A program made the position numbers and the translations under genes. Shown one piece after another: positions 8,718 through 19,090 of a stretch of DNA of 64,000 nucleotides (position 1 is its first letter; each line of letters starts with the position of its first letter). The stretch lies in NCBI GenBank assembly GCA_034401795.1, contig CM067370.1, positions 55,801,380 through 55,865,379 on the forward strand. Direction: 5' to 3'. The notes beneath the pieces were generated by a model. That model made no database searches. It was not told the DNA's origin and worked only from the letters and a program-made list of their open reading frames with translations. The DNA is from Chaetoderma sp. LZ-2023a (taxonomy: Eukaryota > Mollusca > Caudofoveata > Chaetodermatida > Chaetodermatidae).

Positions 8718-10725
8718 CTCGGTGCACGGGCGGCTGCCTGGCTGACGGCGGCTGAGGAGCCTGCGCCCCCCTCACTGCTGGCCGAATCGCACGCGGCCGA
8801 GGCCGGCGCTGCGACGGCGGCTGGCCACTGACTTGGCCAGCACCACCTCGAGCCTGCAGGGGACGATACGCAGGGGCCGCGGCGCGAACGTTAGCACGAC
8901 GCAGTACCTCAAACTGTTCGCGCAGCGCCCTCTGGTTATTCACCAGGGTGACCGTCTCCTGGAGGTGGCGACATCCCTCACCTCCAAAAAGACCAGGACC
9001 CGTCATAGGCGTACGGAGTAGCCTATTATACAGGTCCTGAGACGGGCACAGATTGTCCAGGGCAAATGTGCGTCTTGCCCTGACACTCCTGGTCACCGCC
9101 CGCGTCATACAGTCCAGCGCCAGGTTAATACCATCCTGGATGGTTCGCTGGACCGCGAGCGGGCCTGGCTGGCGCGATGCGGATGCCGTTACTACCCCCT
9201 GTAACAGCTGGGAGACGTGGGACAGAGCGGCAATCGAAGCCCTCCCACTCTCCTCCGCATCACGCAACGCGGTATTCGCCGAACGCAACGCGTTCGCGCA
9301 CAAGACCCCCGCGTCAGAACGGGAGCCTGGCCGCGTATCCTCACCCAAAGCCGCGCGGTCATCCACGCTGGGCTTGGGTACCACACCGTACCGCTGGTAG
9401 TCCAGGGGCACGATGCGACAACGCCTGGCCACCTCGCGAGGGGCCTTCGCGAGACGTCCACTCGTGTTAATGGACGCCTCCGCCGCCTTGAACATGTCAA
9501 CGACATGCTCCGCCAGCGGCAGAGAAGGCATAGCGTTAGCAGTTGGTTTCCCAGCTAACCACGGCGTGTGAACACCGTGGCTAGCCGACTGCTCCACGGG
9601 CAGATCAGGCCTAACGCTCACCAACCACTGGCAAGCGTCATACCAATCCTCCTCCGTGGCTAACTGCGAGCGCTCTACAAGACGGGGTCCTTCGTCTTCC
9701 TCCTGAGCGCAAGCAGTAGAGCTTGACGGCGGGTACGCTGATACACCTGGCAAGCCAGGGAAAACATGCGGGCCTGACAGCACCGGCATGAGAATATCAC
9801 TGGTTTGACCAGGAGCAGGCACCGCGGTAGAGCGCGGGGTATATATAGCCCTACCACGGGCCCGGCCAGCACCAGCTACACTCTCGGCAAGCCGAGGTAT
9901 GCGGTACCGCTGGCCATCAGCAGCGCCCTGGGCCACCACCTGAACCGCGGACCTTACTCCAGGGTGAGTAATACCGTGGAAAAAAGCGCCTGTATTCCCC
10001 GCGAGGGGTGCACAAACGTCTTCATCCATGTCCACGTCGTCAGACGGCGACCCTAGCAGGTAATCCTCATCACCCTGGTCAGAAAGATTAGACCCCGGGT
10101 CAGCAAAGAGAGCTAACCCGGGCTGACCAGGAACGGTGCCATAGGAGGTACTGGCCACCGCGGCGTGCGGATACCCCTGGACTGATAAGCAGCCAGCGGG
10201 TTCCAGCGACAACCGTCCACGGTCCCCTATCGGCGCGGCAATAAGCCTGCTGCCAGGGCCGTGGAACGCCCCCTCTAATGGGGCCACCTCTGAATCGTCG
10301 GACAACGGAAGCGGACTAAGGAAAATCGATCCAGAGGCGGGGATTACCTGCTCCGAAGCCGATGATGAGGACAATAAAGGATCTGGTCCAGGAAGCATGC
10401 CATGAAGCAACCCTGGAACCAAATCTTTTATTGTCCTCTTCATCTCTCCCAACATCTCGGTCCGGAAGGTCTCCATATCCACCGCGGACGAGACCTTCCC
10501 CTTACCCTTCCTACTTACAACCTCTCGTTTCCGCTTCTTCTTCTTCTCCTCCTCTACCACCTTGTCCGTCGCCTGTAAGCAGCACAAGAATTCGGACATT
10601 AACTCGCCCCCCCAGTGCTTACATATGTCACAATTAATCAATGGACCACAAGGGCTACATCGATAACACAGATGCGGCCAGAACTTCACATGCATAAAAC
10701 GTCCACAGGACGCGCAACCCGGTCC
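8662..10725 (-). CDS. DIRS A gag-like ORF, exon 2
   Basis: Encodes about 687 residues (704 with exon 1). The first 45 residues carry a Cys-rich segment (CASC, LCYRC, SPCG, NCDIC) that looks like a zinc-binding domain. A Lys/Glu-rich stretch (EEEKKKKRKREVV) and acidic, Ser/Pro-rich sequence follow. The conserved core near the C-terminal third contains MTGPGLFGGEGCRHLQETV, and the protein ends in an Arg/Gly-rich tail suited to nucleic-acid binding. This is the structural, particle-forming candidate. It ends at TGA (8662-8664). The next codon, in the same frame, opens the recombinase frame, while the RT frame overlaps its last 56 nt. A 7-G run at 10607-10613 is in frame here. Confidence 0.85.
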   Translation of the reverse strand, partial: GPGCASCGRFMHVKFWPHLCYRCSPCGPLINCDICKHWGGELMSEFLCCLQATDKVVEEEKKKKRKREVVSRKGKGKVSSAVDMETFRTEMLGEMKRTIKDLVPGLLHGMLPGPDPLLSSSSASEQVIPASGSIFLSPLPLSDDSEVAPLEGAFHGPGSRLIAAPIGDRGRLSLEPAGCLSVQGYPHAAVASTSYGTVPGQPGLALFADPGSNLSDQGDEDYLLGSPSDDVDMDEDVCAPLAGNTGAFFHGITHPGVRSAVQVVAQGAADGQRYRIPRLAESVAGAGRARGRAIYTPRSTAVPAPGQTSDILMPVLSGPHVFPGLPGVSAYPPSSSTACAQEEDEGPRLVERSQLATEEDWYDACQWLVSVRPDLPVEQSASHGVHTPWLAGKPTANAMPSLPLAEHVVDMFKAAEASINTSGRLAKAPREVARRCRIVPLDYQRYGVVPKPSVDDRAALGEDTRPGSRSDAGVLCANALRSANTALRDAEESGRASIAALSHVSQLLQGVVTASASRQPGPLAVQRTIQDGINLALDCMTRAVTRSVRARRTFALDNLCPSQDLYNRLLRTPMTGPGLFGGEGCRHLQETVTLVNNQRALREQFEVLRRANVRAAAPAYRPLQARGGAGQVSGQPPSQRRPRPRAIRPAVRGAQAPQPPSARQPPVHRGARGAGRVARGSGRGYRS

Positions 10726-11487
10726 CTGAAACAGGGCAAAGGACAAGGAGTATGAGCAACTAGTTAAGCTTAGAAACTCAATCCAACTCAAGGAGAAGGA
10801 AAACGATCATAAAGATCAATATACATCAAAAACCAGCCTAGCGCTTGAATTGCTAATAAATACATAGCCAGCTGATTATGACGTCATTAATCCCGTGACA
10901 GGAAAAATTCGATCCCAACAAAACATCCAAGTGCAAAGACGAATTGTATGCTGAATGGATAAGTTGACTACACAACCATCAGATACATATAGATAACTCT
11001 TTTCTGGCAAAAATGTTAATTATCTCCCTTTGATTGTTTACAATAATTAACATCACCACATTATCAATAACTAGATACCTGACACTTTGTATAGACAAAC
11101 CATCCAACGTGACGAACCGGAAACTCCACCATCTGCACGCCTCTTAACTCTCTCCACCTCATGGGGAAGGAATTGGATCAAGAGGGCAAAGTGAGAAGAC
11201 CTTTATACCAGGCCTCCAACTCACTGGACATAATTTTTCATTTGGTTAGATAACCTAACAGTGTTAGTAGGAAATGGAACCATGGTGGAGAGAATACTAA
11301 TTCTCTGGTACTGTGACGTCACCACCTAGCGTCATACAGACCTGTGGACATAAACAGAAAGAGAAATTAGTCCTAGGTAGCACCGAGTTGATAAAACCCA
11401 ACCAACCAAGGCGCCTATCACGGTAAACGCGAGTCCCGGAAACACAATACACCGGGAAGAAAACTCGCTAATTTTACTAGAAGTCAC

Positions 11488-11538
11488 CTGATTTAAAGGT
11501 CCAACGTCCTCCTGTGGCGAAGTGTATCCTCCCGCCAT
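11488..11538 (-). CDS. DIRS A gag exon 1 (17 codons)
   Basis: ATG at 11536-11538 starts a 17-codon exon encoding MAGGYTSPQEDVGPLNQ and ending ...AATCAG followed by GTGACT, a good 5' splice site. The frame continues in phase 0 after the 3' splice site ...CTGTTTCAG at 10726-10728, giving ...LNQ-GPGCASCGRF. The intron (10726-11487) is 762 nt. An exon of exactly 51 nt in the same place with the same CAG/GTG or CAG/GTGAAT border exists in B, C and D, which supports real splicing over chance. RNA evidence is lacking. Confidence 0.75.
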
Positions 11539-11631
11539 CCAAATCAGGTCTTATCACTTCCAAAATAACACCAATAAAAACGTTAAAGAGCAAGAAAAGC
11601 CTATGACTCAAAAAACATGTGTGTTCTCTTT

Positions 11632-11808
11632 GCCAATAATCTAGCAAAGAGGTAGTGCTAGTCTGCGCATGCGCGGTGGTGGGGCTGGCATCCGCCAGAC
11701 TACGCTCTGACTCCCTGCCCAGTAGGGGCACCTAACTGTTTTAAATCTGAGTGTTTATTGAGTGAAAGCCAATATTTAGCAATATCAAAAGTATTAGGGA
11801 GGTAAGTA
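11632..11808. repeat. DIRS A right inverted terminal repeat
   Basis: Reverse complement of 4816-4992. It lies upstream of gag, so it probably carries the promoter, although no TATA box or initiator could be assigned with confidence. The outer 16 bp (11809-11824, ending GTGAAA) are specific to this end. Confidence 0.93.
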
Positions 11809-12516
11809 TACTCTTGAAGTGAAATAGGTCATTACCGGAGTAACGCAGACGCTAATATTAGTACCCGGGGAGATACTGCGCAATTCACATACATAGGACA
11901 GTAGCTTTGAGTAGGTACGAGTGTAACGGCATAAACTCGTCCTATAGTGCAGTTTATAGTTGCTTTCAGAATGTACGATTTACATTTAAGAGTAATCAAC
12001 AGAACGCACAGTTCAAAATCAAACAATCTGGAATGCTGTTGCTTTATTTTCTTTAATTTGACATGACAACCGAATCAAAAAGGAAAAATTATTACACCGC
12101 CTGAAATTGCTAACTCTAGAATTAAAAAGAATTATGTTCACTGATTGCCTAACACTCTGCAACTAAGTATATACTTGACACTTCACGACAGACTCAGGGT
12201 CTGCAGCAAAAGAAATAAAATTATATGACGATTCGACGGAGTAACTAGCTGGTTTTCTCAATGACAAAGGTGTTACCTCGCTATTGTTAGCTTGTTTATT
12301 GTAGCCCATTGTGTTGTGATTAGTAATTATTCGATGCGTGCATGGCACAGCGGGATATAAACACAATGAATACAGGTGTGAATCGATTATAATTGTACTC
12401 ATGTACTGATAAAATGTGACGGAAAAGTACACACAATTACATCGTAGAAATCGCGATTTTAAAAATAAATCAAACTTCACGATTAAATCGAAAAATCATG
12501 CAAGCCTACTTGGAGT

Positions 12517-13020
12517 TGAAATCGCCACACACGAACAGTTGCCATCTAGCTGGGACAGTAATGGCGGAGCTCAGTTCTGCATAGAAGGAATCTAATATAG
12601 CTGGATTCTCTTTGGACCTTTCGGTAGTTGGCCCATATGCATTGACTATGCGACACTTAGTGGTGGTGCGCTTTCGCGTTGTTATAGCCAGGTCGATAAA
12701 TGCAACGCGATCACTGACGTATCTAAAACTAATGACATCATCCAATACCCTTGGTCCGATTATGAAGCCTAATCCACAGTGAGTAGCCTGTTTTTGCTCC
12801 ATGAGTACTAGCTTATGGCCTGTCTGAAGTTGCTACTCTGAGTGTTTAGTCTCTTGAATGCATGTGATATAAATTTTCAGTGTTCACAGTCTGCACCTAA
12901 GATTTGCCTCTTTGATGTTGCAGTCAGACCACATACATTCCACGTAGCTATGGTAAGCTCCTGGGAAGATTGTGTTGTCTGAGGATGTCGAGCACAGTTT
13001 CTTGTTAGAAGGTTAGACAT
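12517..13020 (-). pseudogene. LINE 5' part: APE endonuclease N-terminal half
   Basis: A likely ATG at 13018-13020 starts a frame that soon reads IATWNVCGL, the usual first strand of an APE-type LINE endonuclease. A shifted frame then reads ITCIQETK, carrying the metal-binding Glu motif. Further on come VNAYGPT and CGDFNSK, typical of the middle of the domain. The frame change between these pieces is a frameshift, so the gene is broken. It ends exactly where the hAT-like element begins and resumes at 4588. Confidence 0.8.
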
Positions 13021-13137
13021 AGTCAGAGTTGCCTCTGTATGCGGATGTCAGCCCGCAATCCTTGATGACTTAGTTTCCCAACAAAGTTGGTACTTACAGA
13101 GGAGACTGGCGTGGAGGTGTCATCTTTCTCCTCCTAC

Positions 13138-13303
13138 AGTCCAAACCATAATAATCTATGCTATTCAGTGAACAGTGAAAAGCAGGTCACACTGACTGAC
13201 TTTGGATACACTGAAACTACAGTCCAAACCATAATAATCTATGCTATTCAGTGAACAGTGAAAAGTAGGTCACACTGACTGACTTTGGATACATGACACA
13301 CCT
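13138..13303. repeat. 83-bp direct tandem duplication
   Basis: The segment beginning CCAAACCATAATAATCTATG at 13141 is repeated at 13224 with one or two substitutions. It lies in sequence upstream of the LINE 5' end. Nothing else is recognised between 13021 and the first host exon at 13715. Confidence 0.85.
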
Positions 13304-13714
13304 TTAAGCCATATCTCCACATACCAATTTTGATCTTTATACGTGAGAAACCCTTGAAAATATGGTCTTGATAAAATATCGGGGATGGCCTCATGGCCAC
13401 ACACAAGGATGGACAGATAGTGGCACGCATGAATGGACAAAGCGGGTTATAAAATTAATCTGTGTGGTAGTAAGCTTCTTATAGGTTTGATAGTTTCTAG
13501 CATTGATAAACTTAGAACTTAACGAAGATTGAGCACTCCCTATAACTCATCTGTTCTCCCAATAGCTGAACTAACATCACTACTATCTTATGTACATAAA
13601 AGGCATTTCCTATGACAAGTGACTAGCGAGAGATCACCTCTCTCTAATGATCATTTTGAGCTGATCCATAGCACAATTTGGCAATAATGAATAAATTAAT
13701 ATAGACAAATAACC

Positions 13715-13860
13715 TGAGCTCTGTCTCGGACATGACCACTCAATTTCAGCTCCTTGCCATTAACATTCTTCTTTCTATATACGATATAGCCATAACTCTG
13801 ACCCGAGCCTTCATTAATGTCCAAATTTTCCATTGTAATGACATCCTTTGAGCTCAATGG
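13715..13860 (-). CDS. Beta-galactosidase-like exon (last in window)
   Basis: Encodes PLSSKDVITMENLDINEGSG, then QSYGYIVYR and LSGHVRDRAQ. This matches the PxxMENLxxxxGQxxGYxLY and GHVRDRA motifs of the first GH35 beta domain. Acceptor TATTTTAG, donor GTTATT. The family normally continues for some 150-200 further residues, and no such exon was found between here and position 1. The left border is accurate to about one base. Confidence 0.9.
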
Positions 13861-15327
13861 CTAAAATAAGAAATAAATATTACATGAACAATAACTAATA
13901 GCACAGCACATAAATATGTTTTGAAATGAAAAACAGAAACATGTTAATTAGCAAGAAATGGTCTGCTGAATATTTTGATCATAATTAGATTAGAAGACAT
14001 TGCTGCCTTAGGAAGCAGTCTTTTTTCTAGCAAAACCCTCTGTAGACTTTGTAGATGTGGTTAGCATACTTACAGCCTATGCAAAGTATTTCTTTTAAAT
14101 ATTTGCATAAACAATAGGCCGGCAGGACAACTCAACAACTCAACGGCAGCATCAGTATTTGAACAAGAAACATAAAACATAATTTTATGCTAGCAACTTT
14201 TCTAAACAAAGCAAGAAAATATAAGTTCCAAATACAAAGAATTTCACAAGAAACCTAAACATTAAGGTCATAAATAAAAAAAATTTGGCTCCAAAATCCA
14301 AAATATTTGGAGTCATTTGAAGCAAAACAATTCATGATGCCAATTTGCATGATCAATCAATCCGATTGGATACTGTCAAATTAAGGAACTAACAAAAGTT
14401 AATAAAATTTTAAGTGATCAATGGTGGGCATGCTTCTTCACACATAAACTTCTCTTGAACATGTTGAACAAACTTGAATGGCCATTAGTGACTAGTTCTT
14501 AATCATCTTTGACCATATTTTGGTCCCACTACTATAATGGTTGCTGAGAAAATGTTTTTATGAAAAACAGATCATCCAAGCTATCCACCTGACAAATCAC
14601 TGGACCAGATTCTCTTGAGCAAATTTGGTTTAGATATTGTGCTAGATGCTGTTTCACATAAATCAACCAAGCAGTTTCAGAAAAGACATTTAAAGTTGTT
14701 TATAAAAGATAGCATGTAATCCAAGATGGCTCCAACCACATTGACCAATTAGCCATGTTTGAATGAGTTTTGACATCTATGACACAAGGATGTTTTCTAC
14801 CAAATTTGCTTGAAATTGGCCTAGTAGAAAGAAGTTGGACAGACAGACAGTTACCATGGCATACATTTCAGGCCAATAATGGAAGTTATGTAATCTACAG
14901 TATTTCTGTTGAAAATATACAAATATAAGTAAATCTGAAAAGAAAACAGTTAATGTTTAAATAAAATAAAACACGATATACCTATGTCATTGCAATGACT
15001 CAAGCATCTTAGCACCTCAATCACTGGGAAATGTAAGATATTAACCCTTACCACACTGATGTCAGATTTTTAAAATTTCAAATTAAATTAAATGATGAAC
15101 TGGTTTACATTTTTCAACAAATTTGGTAGAAGATGGTGCTGTCGAAGACAGCAACATCGTCCACCAAAATTGTTGAAAAATGTGCACCAGATACTTTGCT
15201 ATAGACATGGTAAAAGATAGAATATTGAGATCAGAATGGTAATGGTTAAAAACTGTAACCATTAATTTACCAATGTTATTCCAGTCTAAGTTCATGAAGG
15301 GGGTGCAGGGTGTCAGGCATTACTTAC
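13861..15327. other. Host intron, no gene seen
   Basis: AT-rich intron between two beta-galactosidase exons. Around 14300-14850 it contains decayed sequence similar to the AAGATGGC-type dispersed repeats found further right. No RNA gene or motif-bearing frame was noticed. Confidence 0.5.
15045..15260. repeat. Small dispersed repeat, copy 1
   Basis: Begins in a TTACCACACTGATG-like phrase and contains AAATTTGGTAGAAGATGGTG, a short inverted repeat (GATGGTGCTGT...ACAGCAACATC) and GCACCAGATACTTTGCT. The same order of blocks recurs at 19655-19845. No coding content; a MITE-like origin is possible. Confidence 0.6.
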
Positions 15328-15383
15328 TGTTACGAACTGCAGAAGCTCTTCCCATGACAAATATGATTTCATTTCAACAAAAC
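15328..15383 (-). CDS. Beta-galactosidase-like small exon
   Basis: Fifty-six nt encoding (G)FVEMKSYLSWEELLQFVT. Acceptor TCTTTTTAG, donor GTAAGT, ending in phase 0. Its place, composition and phase fit the segment after the linker, where relatives have a similar aromatic, acidic helix. Confidence 0.78.
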
Positions 15384-15654
15384 CTAAAAAGAAAACATTA
15401 TATCCATTTAGCAGTTGAGAACAACAAACACATTTATAGAATGCAACGGTAACATGGTAATGATACATGTGTCTCACATGTGTTGAAAGAAATCAAAACA
15501 ACTATATAAACAGATAAGAAATTGGTGTGGCAACTTTTAAACAAATTTTAAATCAGACTAAACTGATTCATTATTTAAATGTCACACAATATTTAGATAA
15601 GTTTATTAAAGTTATTGTGTGGATGAGCAAGTCTAATGCACACATAGATACAAC

Positions 15655-15692
15655 GCGCACACGCACACACACACAGACACACACACACACCA
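15655..15692. repeat. (CA)n microsatellite
   Basis: Imperfect CA dinucleotide run inside a host-gene intron. Confidence 0.9.
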
Positions 15693-16799
15693 GTGTAGTC
15701 GCATAAAATTACGCATAAGGGTCTATTGAGGGTACATAGTGCAGAGTGCAGCCTGGGACCTCCAAATGGCGGTCAATCTACACTGCTGTAAACCGCTGGT
15801 TAAATAGTGTTAAGTTTTTTTAATTTTGGCACAAAAAATACATATAAAATTGCAGATGGACCACATAGTTTATAGTTCAGATTTCCTGGGACAAAGTGAC
15901 TGTTTCACAAATGTTAAAAATTGCATATATGCAAACCATGAAAATGTCTTGAGACCATGTAACAGACATACTCTAGGGCAGGATCAATTAGATGTCAACA
16001 GTACTATTAGGTTGATGATTTCTTTCATCCCTACCATGGCTGAAATTAGTTAAGTATTTCAACACATATCTAAAAACTTACAATGCAAGAAATATTCTTT
16101 TGAATATCTTGAAACAAGTCCGACTTGCTATTATTGTGACATATATGGCTCTGTTATAAATGATAAATAGACTTATCCTAGTTATGAGCCACTATTAAAT
16201 ATACAAATTTGAAAGGGAAGCTGTCTCAGCAGAAGATAGTGAAATTAATTTGAGTGAAAGTGAATGCTTACTGCCAAGGATAGTTAATGTTCTTCTTCTG
16301 ACTTCTGTCCAAAATGCCAATTTAATAAAAGTTATCAGCTAGAAATGCATAACTTGCTTGTAGGCATGGCCAGGTTGATACATTAACCAGTCATGAGAGT
16401 TATTGATGGGAGCTGGACACCAACACGAGTGATGTTGACACTTAAGGGCGAACAAGGCCAGTTAAATATTGTACTACAGCATTAGGCATTGAAACCCTTT
16501 TTCGTAACTGTCTGGCAATATAGCTTTCTATGGGGTCACAATTGATATACCGAAACAATCACATTGTCGACCTTCATACTTACTTCCTGCCAAGAGTCCT
16601 ATCAAATTACAGCTAAAACTTGTTAAGAGTTCATAGAAGTGTTCCTTGATGACGTGCATCTGTCTTAGCAAATGCCTTGGGTTTGGTGGTGGAGTGGGGG
16701 TGGGGAAGAGTGGCTGCTTAGATACTATTTGATATCCAAGGTATTTTTAAAATTACTATTATTGTAGCATTCAACATTTAACTAAACAAGCATGCTTAC

Positions 16800-16847
16800 C
16801 ATAGCTAGCTTTAGGGATATCAGATGGCACAGGTGGAAGAGTAATAC
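16800..16847 (-). CDS. Beta-galactosidase-like small linker exon
   Basis: Forty-eight nt encoding (G)ITLPPVPSDIPKASY(G), the Pro-rich linker between the GH35 barrel and the following beta domain. Acceptor TTTTTGCAG, donor GTAAGC. Phase 1 borders match both neighbours. Confidence 0.8.
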
Positions 16848-16984
16848 CTGCAAAAATAGATAGCATGAGTTACACTTGCACTACACAACAACCTTAGGGC
16901 AACAGAAACTCTAGTGAATAAACACAGGTAGTTTCTTCATATGTGTCAGTTGTCATTGGAATGAAAAGCTTCTTATGGCAAAAG

Positions 16985-17140
16985 CTGGTGGCTTTTTTAC
17001 CATTTAACACTCAAGGTGGCCAAAACCAGCTTCCGCAATGGCCTTGAGAAATGTCCATTTGCAGACCAAGGGAAGACTATTTTAAAAAGTTTATCACAAG
17101 AATGACTGGTTCAATAACTTAGGCAGCCATTCTAGCATTA
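16985..17140. repeat. Partial copy of a dispersed hairpin repeat
   Basis: Shares GAAATGTCCATTTGCAGACC, a TTTATCAC...AATGACTGG block and the same block order with the fold-back repeats at 54590-54800, 55690-55875 and 61040-61250. Only one arm is well preserved here. Confidence 0.55.
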
Positions 17141-17149
17141 AATAAACGT

Positions 17150-19090
17150 TTTAAATGCGAAAATTGAACTTTTATAAAACAAATTTGAGGATTAAATGGT
17201 TAAGACAGGAGAATGAAGCACCATCCTGTGAACAAAAAATCCAGATAGTCATCTCAAGTTTCATCGAGATCCATTCATTAATGATGGAGTAACGTTTGAA
17301 AAATGTATGTGTGCGGTTACTAAAACCTAGCAGGGTAATGAATCGAAAATCTGGCTCAGTAATGGTGTCATAGAATACCCCTCTCAATTTTCATCGAGAT
17401 CCATTCATTAATAGCAGAAGAGAATCTATTTTAGAATTTAAGGTTGGGGTGTGCTACAGCAGGGCAGTGAATAAAAAATTGGACTCCGTAATATATATCA
17501 AAAGAATATCCATTTCAAGACCAATTGAATATCGATTTCAAGTTTTATCTAGATCCGCTCATAAGTAAAGGAGGAATAGCGATTTTAAAAGGGTAGGGCG
17601 CCTAACTAAAACCCAACATGGCAGTGAATTGAAGATTGGGCTCTGTATTGATGTTAGGACTTATCCCTGGAATAGGTGTGTGAAGTTTTACCGAAAGGTA
17701 GGCCATCCAAGATGCACGCTGAAGCATTTAGCGAAACAACTACCCTTTAACAAACTTGGTTCAGCTCTGGCCTTAGATGATGCTGTATGAGTTTTGCATC
17801 AATCCGCCAAGCAGTTTCGGAGACTTTTAAATATGTTTCTAAAAATCAGCCGATAGGCTTCGTTTCAACAAACATTTATCTCTATGCCTTATTAATGCTT
17901 TCTGTCAAATATGGTTGAAATCGACCCAGAGGTTCTCGAGAAGAGATTTTAAATTGCCCATTGCTTTAGTATGGGAGCTTTTAGTGGGTAAACCAAACCA
18001 AACCAAACCGTTTATCCGACAGTTTCCTAAATGGCAAATTTGAAATCAGAATAGACAAAACCCTATATAAAATCAATTCTGGATTCAAAATTTATCACAT
18101 AAAGAAATCCAATATGGCCACCAAACATGCTACATTTTGATTAGCCCAGAGCAGCTGTTTTTTATGTATCAACTTCACGGGAAGTGAACACATTTAATGT
18201 CTTTAGGCCCTAATCATATCTTCCAAATTTTGACCTGCTCCTTCAGGTGGCTCTGGAGTTGTTTTCGCGAAAACTAGGTTATCCAAGATGGCCATTGAAG
18301 TATTTGGACAATGAAGATGCCTTGAACAAACTTGGTTCAGCTGCGGCCCTAGATGACGTTGTATGAGTTTTGAATCGATCCTGGAAGCAGTTTCGGAGAA
18401 TCCAAGATGGCCACCAGCCAAATTGGCCAACTGGCTTCATTGGAACAAACCTCTATCTATATACCATAAGGATGCTCTCTGTCAAATATACTTGAAATCG
18501 GCCCAGTGGTTCTCAAGAAGACATTTGAATTTTCCCATTGTTTAGTATGGGAGCCTTTGGCAGGAAAACGATCCAAGATGGCAAATTTGGAATCAGAATA
18601 CACAAAAGGCCTATATAAAAACAGTTTCAGTTTCAAAATCAATCAAACAAAAAAAGTGCAATATGGCCAGCAAACACGATACATTTTGATTGGCCCATGG
18701 TGGACATATTTCTTTTACCTATCACATTCCTTTGAACAAACTTTAATGACCTATAGGGCCTAATCATATCTCCCAAATTTCAGCCCCATCCATTTAGCGG
18801 CTCTGGAGAAGTTGTTTTCACGAAAAACTATGTCAACCAAGATGGCTGACAAATCATTTAGACAATCAGGTTCCCTTGAATAAACTTCGCTCAACAGTTG
18901 CCCTAGATCATATTTCAATAGTATTGAATCGATCCCCCATTTATTATTTAGTGGTTTCAGAAATCTTTAAAGATGTTCCTAAAAACTGGCCAATATCCAA
19001 GATAGCCACTGGCCAAATTGGCTTCCTTTGAACAAACTCGGATCCCTATACTCTAAGGATGCTTCCTGCCAATGACAATTGAAATTGGGC
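17150..19090. repeat. Array of decayed 300-400 bp repeats (AAGATGGC family)
   Basis: Successive blocks contain ATCCAAGATGGC, TTGAACAAACTTGGTTCAG, CCCTAGATGACGTTGTATGA and GAATCGATCC in the same order (near 17700, 18280, 18830 and 18960). Similar blocks recur at 21890-22450, 40230 and 53640-53970. Open frames inside are short and differ between copies, so this is noncoding repeat material in an intron. Confidence 0.65.

Larger units (their letters stand above)
4777..11824 (-). mobile_element. DIRS-type retrotransposon A, full length (7048 bp)
   Basis: Its 5' end is at 11824 (terminal GTGAAA read on the plus strand) and its 3' end at 4777 (TAAACG). Order on the minus strand: right inverted repeat, gag exon 1, intron, gag exon 2, RT/RNase H, tyrosine recombinase, internal complementary region, left inverted repeat. 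Inverted instead of direct terminal repeats, an internal complementary region and a tyrosine recombinase in place of a DDE integrase are the known DIRS1 arrangement. All frames are open and the RT and RNase H catalytic residues are present, so of the four copies this is the best candidate for a functional element. It lies inside the hAT-like element. Confidence 0.95.
4589..12508. mobile_element. hAT-like non-autonomous DNA transposon, interrupted by DIRS A
   Basis: Both ends carry the inverted repeat TAGGCTTGCAYGATTTTT (left end starting at 4589, right end read backwards from 12508). Both are flanked by the identical 8-bp sequence CTTGGAGT (4581-4588 and 12509-12516). An 8-bp duplication and a TAG(G)-type terminus are hAT hallmarks. 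Without DIRS A the element is about 870 bp (4589-4776 plus 11825-12508). Its subterminal parts are rich in AATCGTGATTTT-like palindromic words. No transposase is recognisable, so it would have moved in trans. Confidence 0.85.
2290..13020 (-). mobile_element. Non-LTR retrotransposon (APE endonuclease + RT), split by a nested hAT/DIRS insertion
   Basis: Endonuclease sequence at 13020-12517 and endonuclease-plus-RT sequence at 4588-2300 form one LINE once the DNA between 4589 and 12516 is removed: the Asn-Ser-Lys codons before the insertion are repeated after it as a target duplication. The combined coding length is about 2.8 kb, fitting a single-ORF RTE-like element, though the exact clade is uncertain. 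Several in-frame stops and frameshifts mean it is dead. Related fragments occur at 24776-25361 and, on the plus strand, from 62440 onward. Confidence 0.85.

Noticed and set aside
8536..10637. Plus-strand open frames of 60-115 codons across DIRS gag and pol (for example 8536-8745, 9053-9400, 9217-9558) and their homologues in B, C and D
   Set aside because: They recur only because the copies are homologous, lie opposite strongly supported minus-strand genes, and have no motifs. GC-rich antisense frames explain them.
11332..11538. 68-codon uninterrupted reading of the DIRS A leader frame
   Set aside because: Only the first 17 codons are conserved in length and phase among copies; the rest lies in the proposed intron and differs between them.
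4777..11824. LTR retrotransposon or retrovirus interpretation
   Set aside because: Terminal repeats are inverted and there is no protease or DDE integrase; a tyrosine recombinase is present instead.
18203..18763. Short frames containing repeated MANL/KMANLE-like peptides in the AAGATGGC repeats
   Set aside because: They occur on both strands and change between repeat copies; noncoding repeat.
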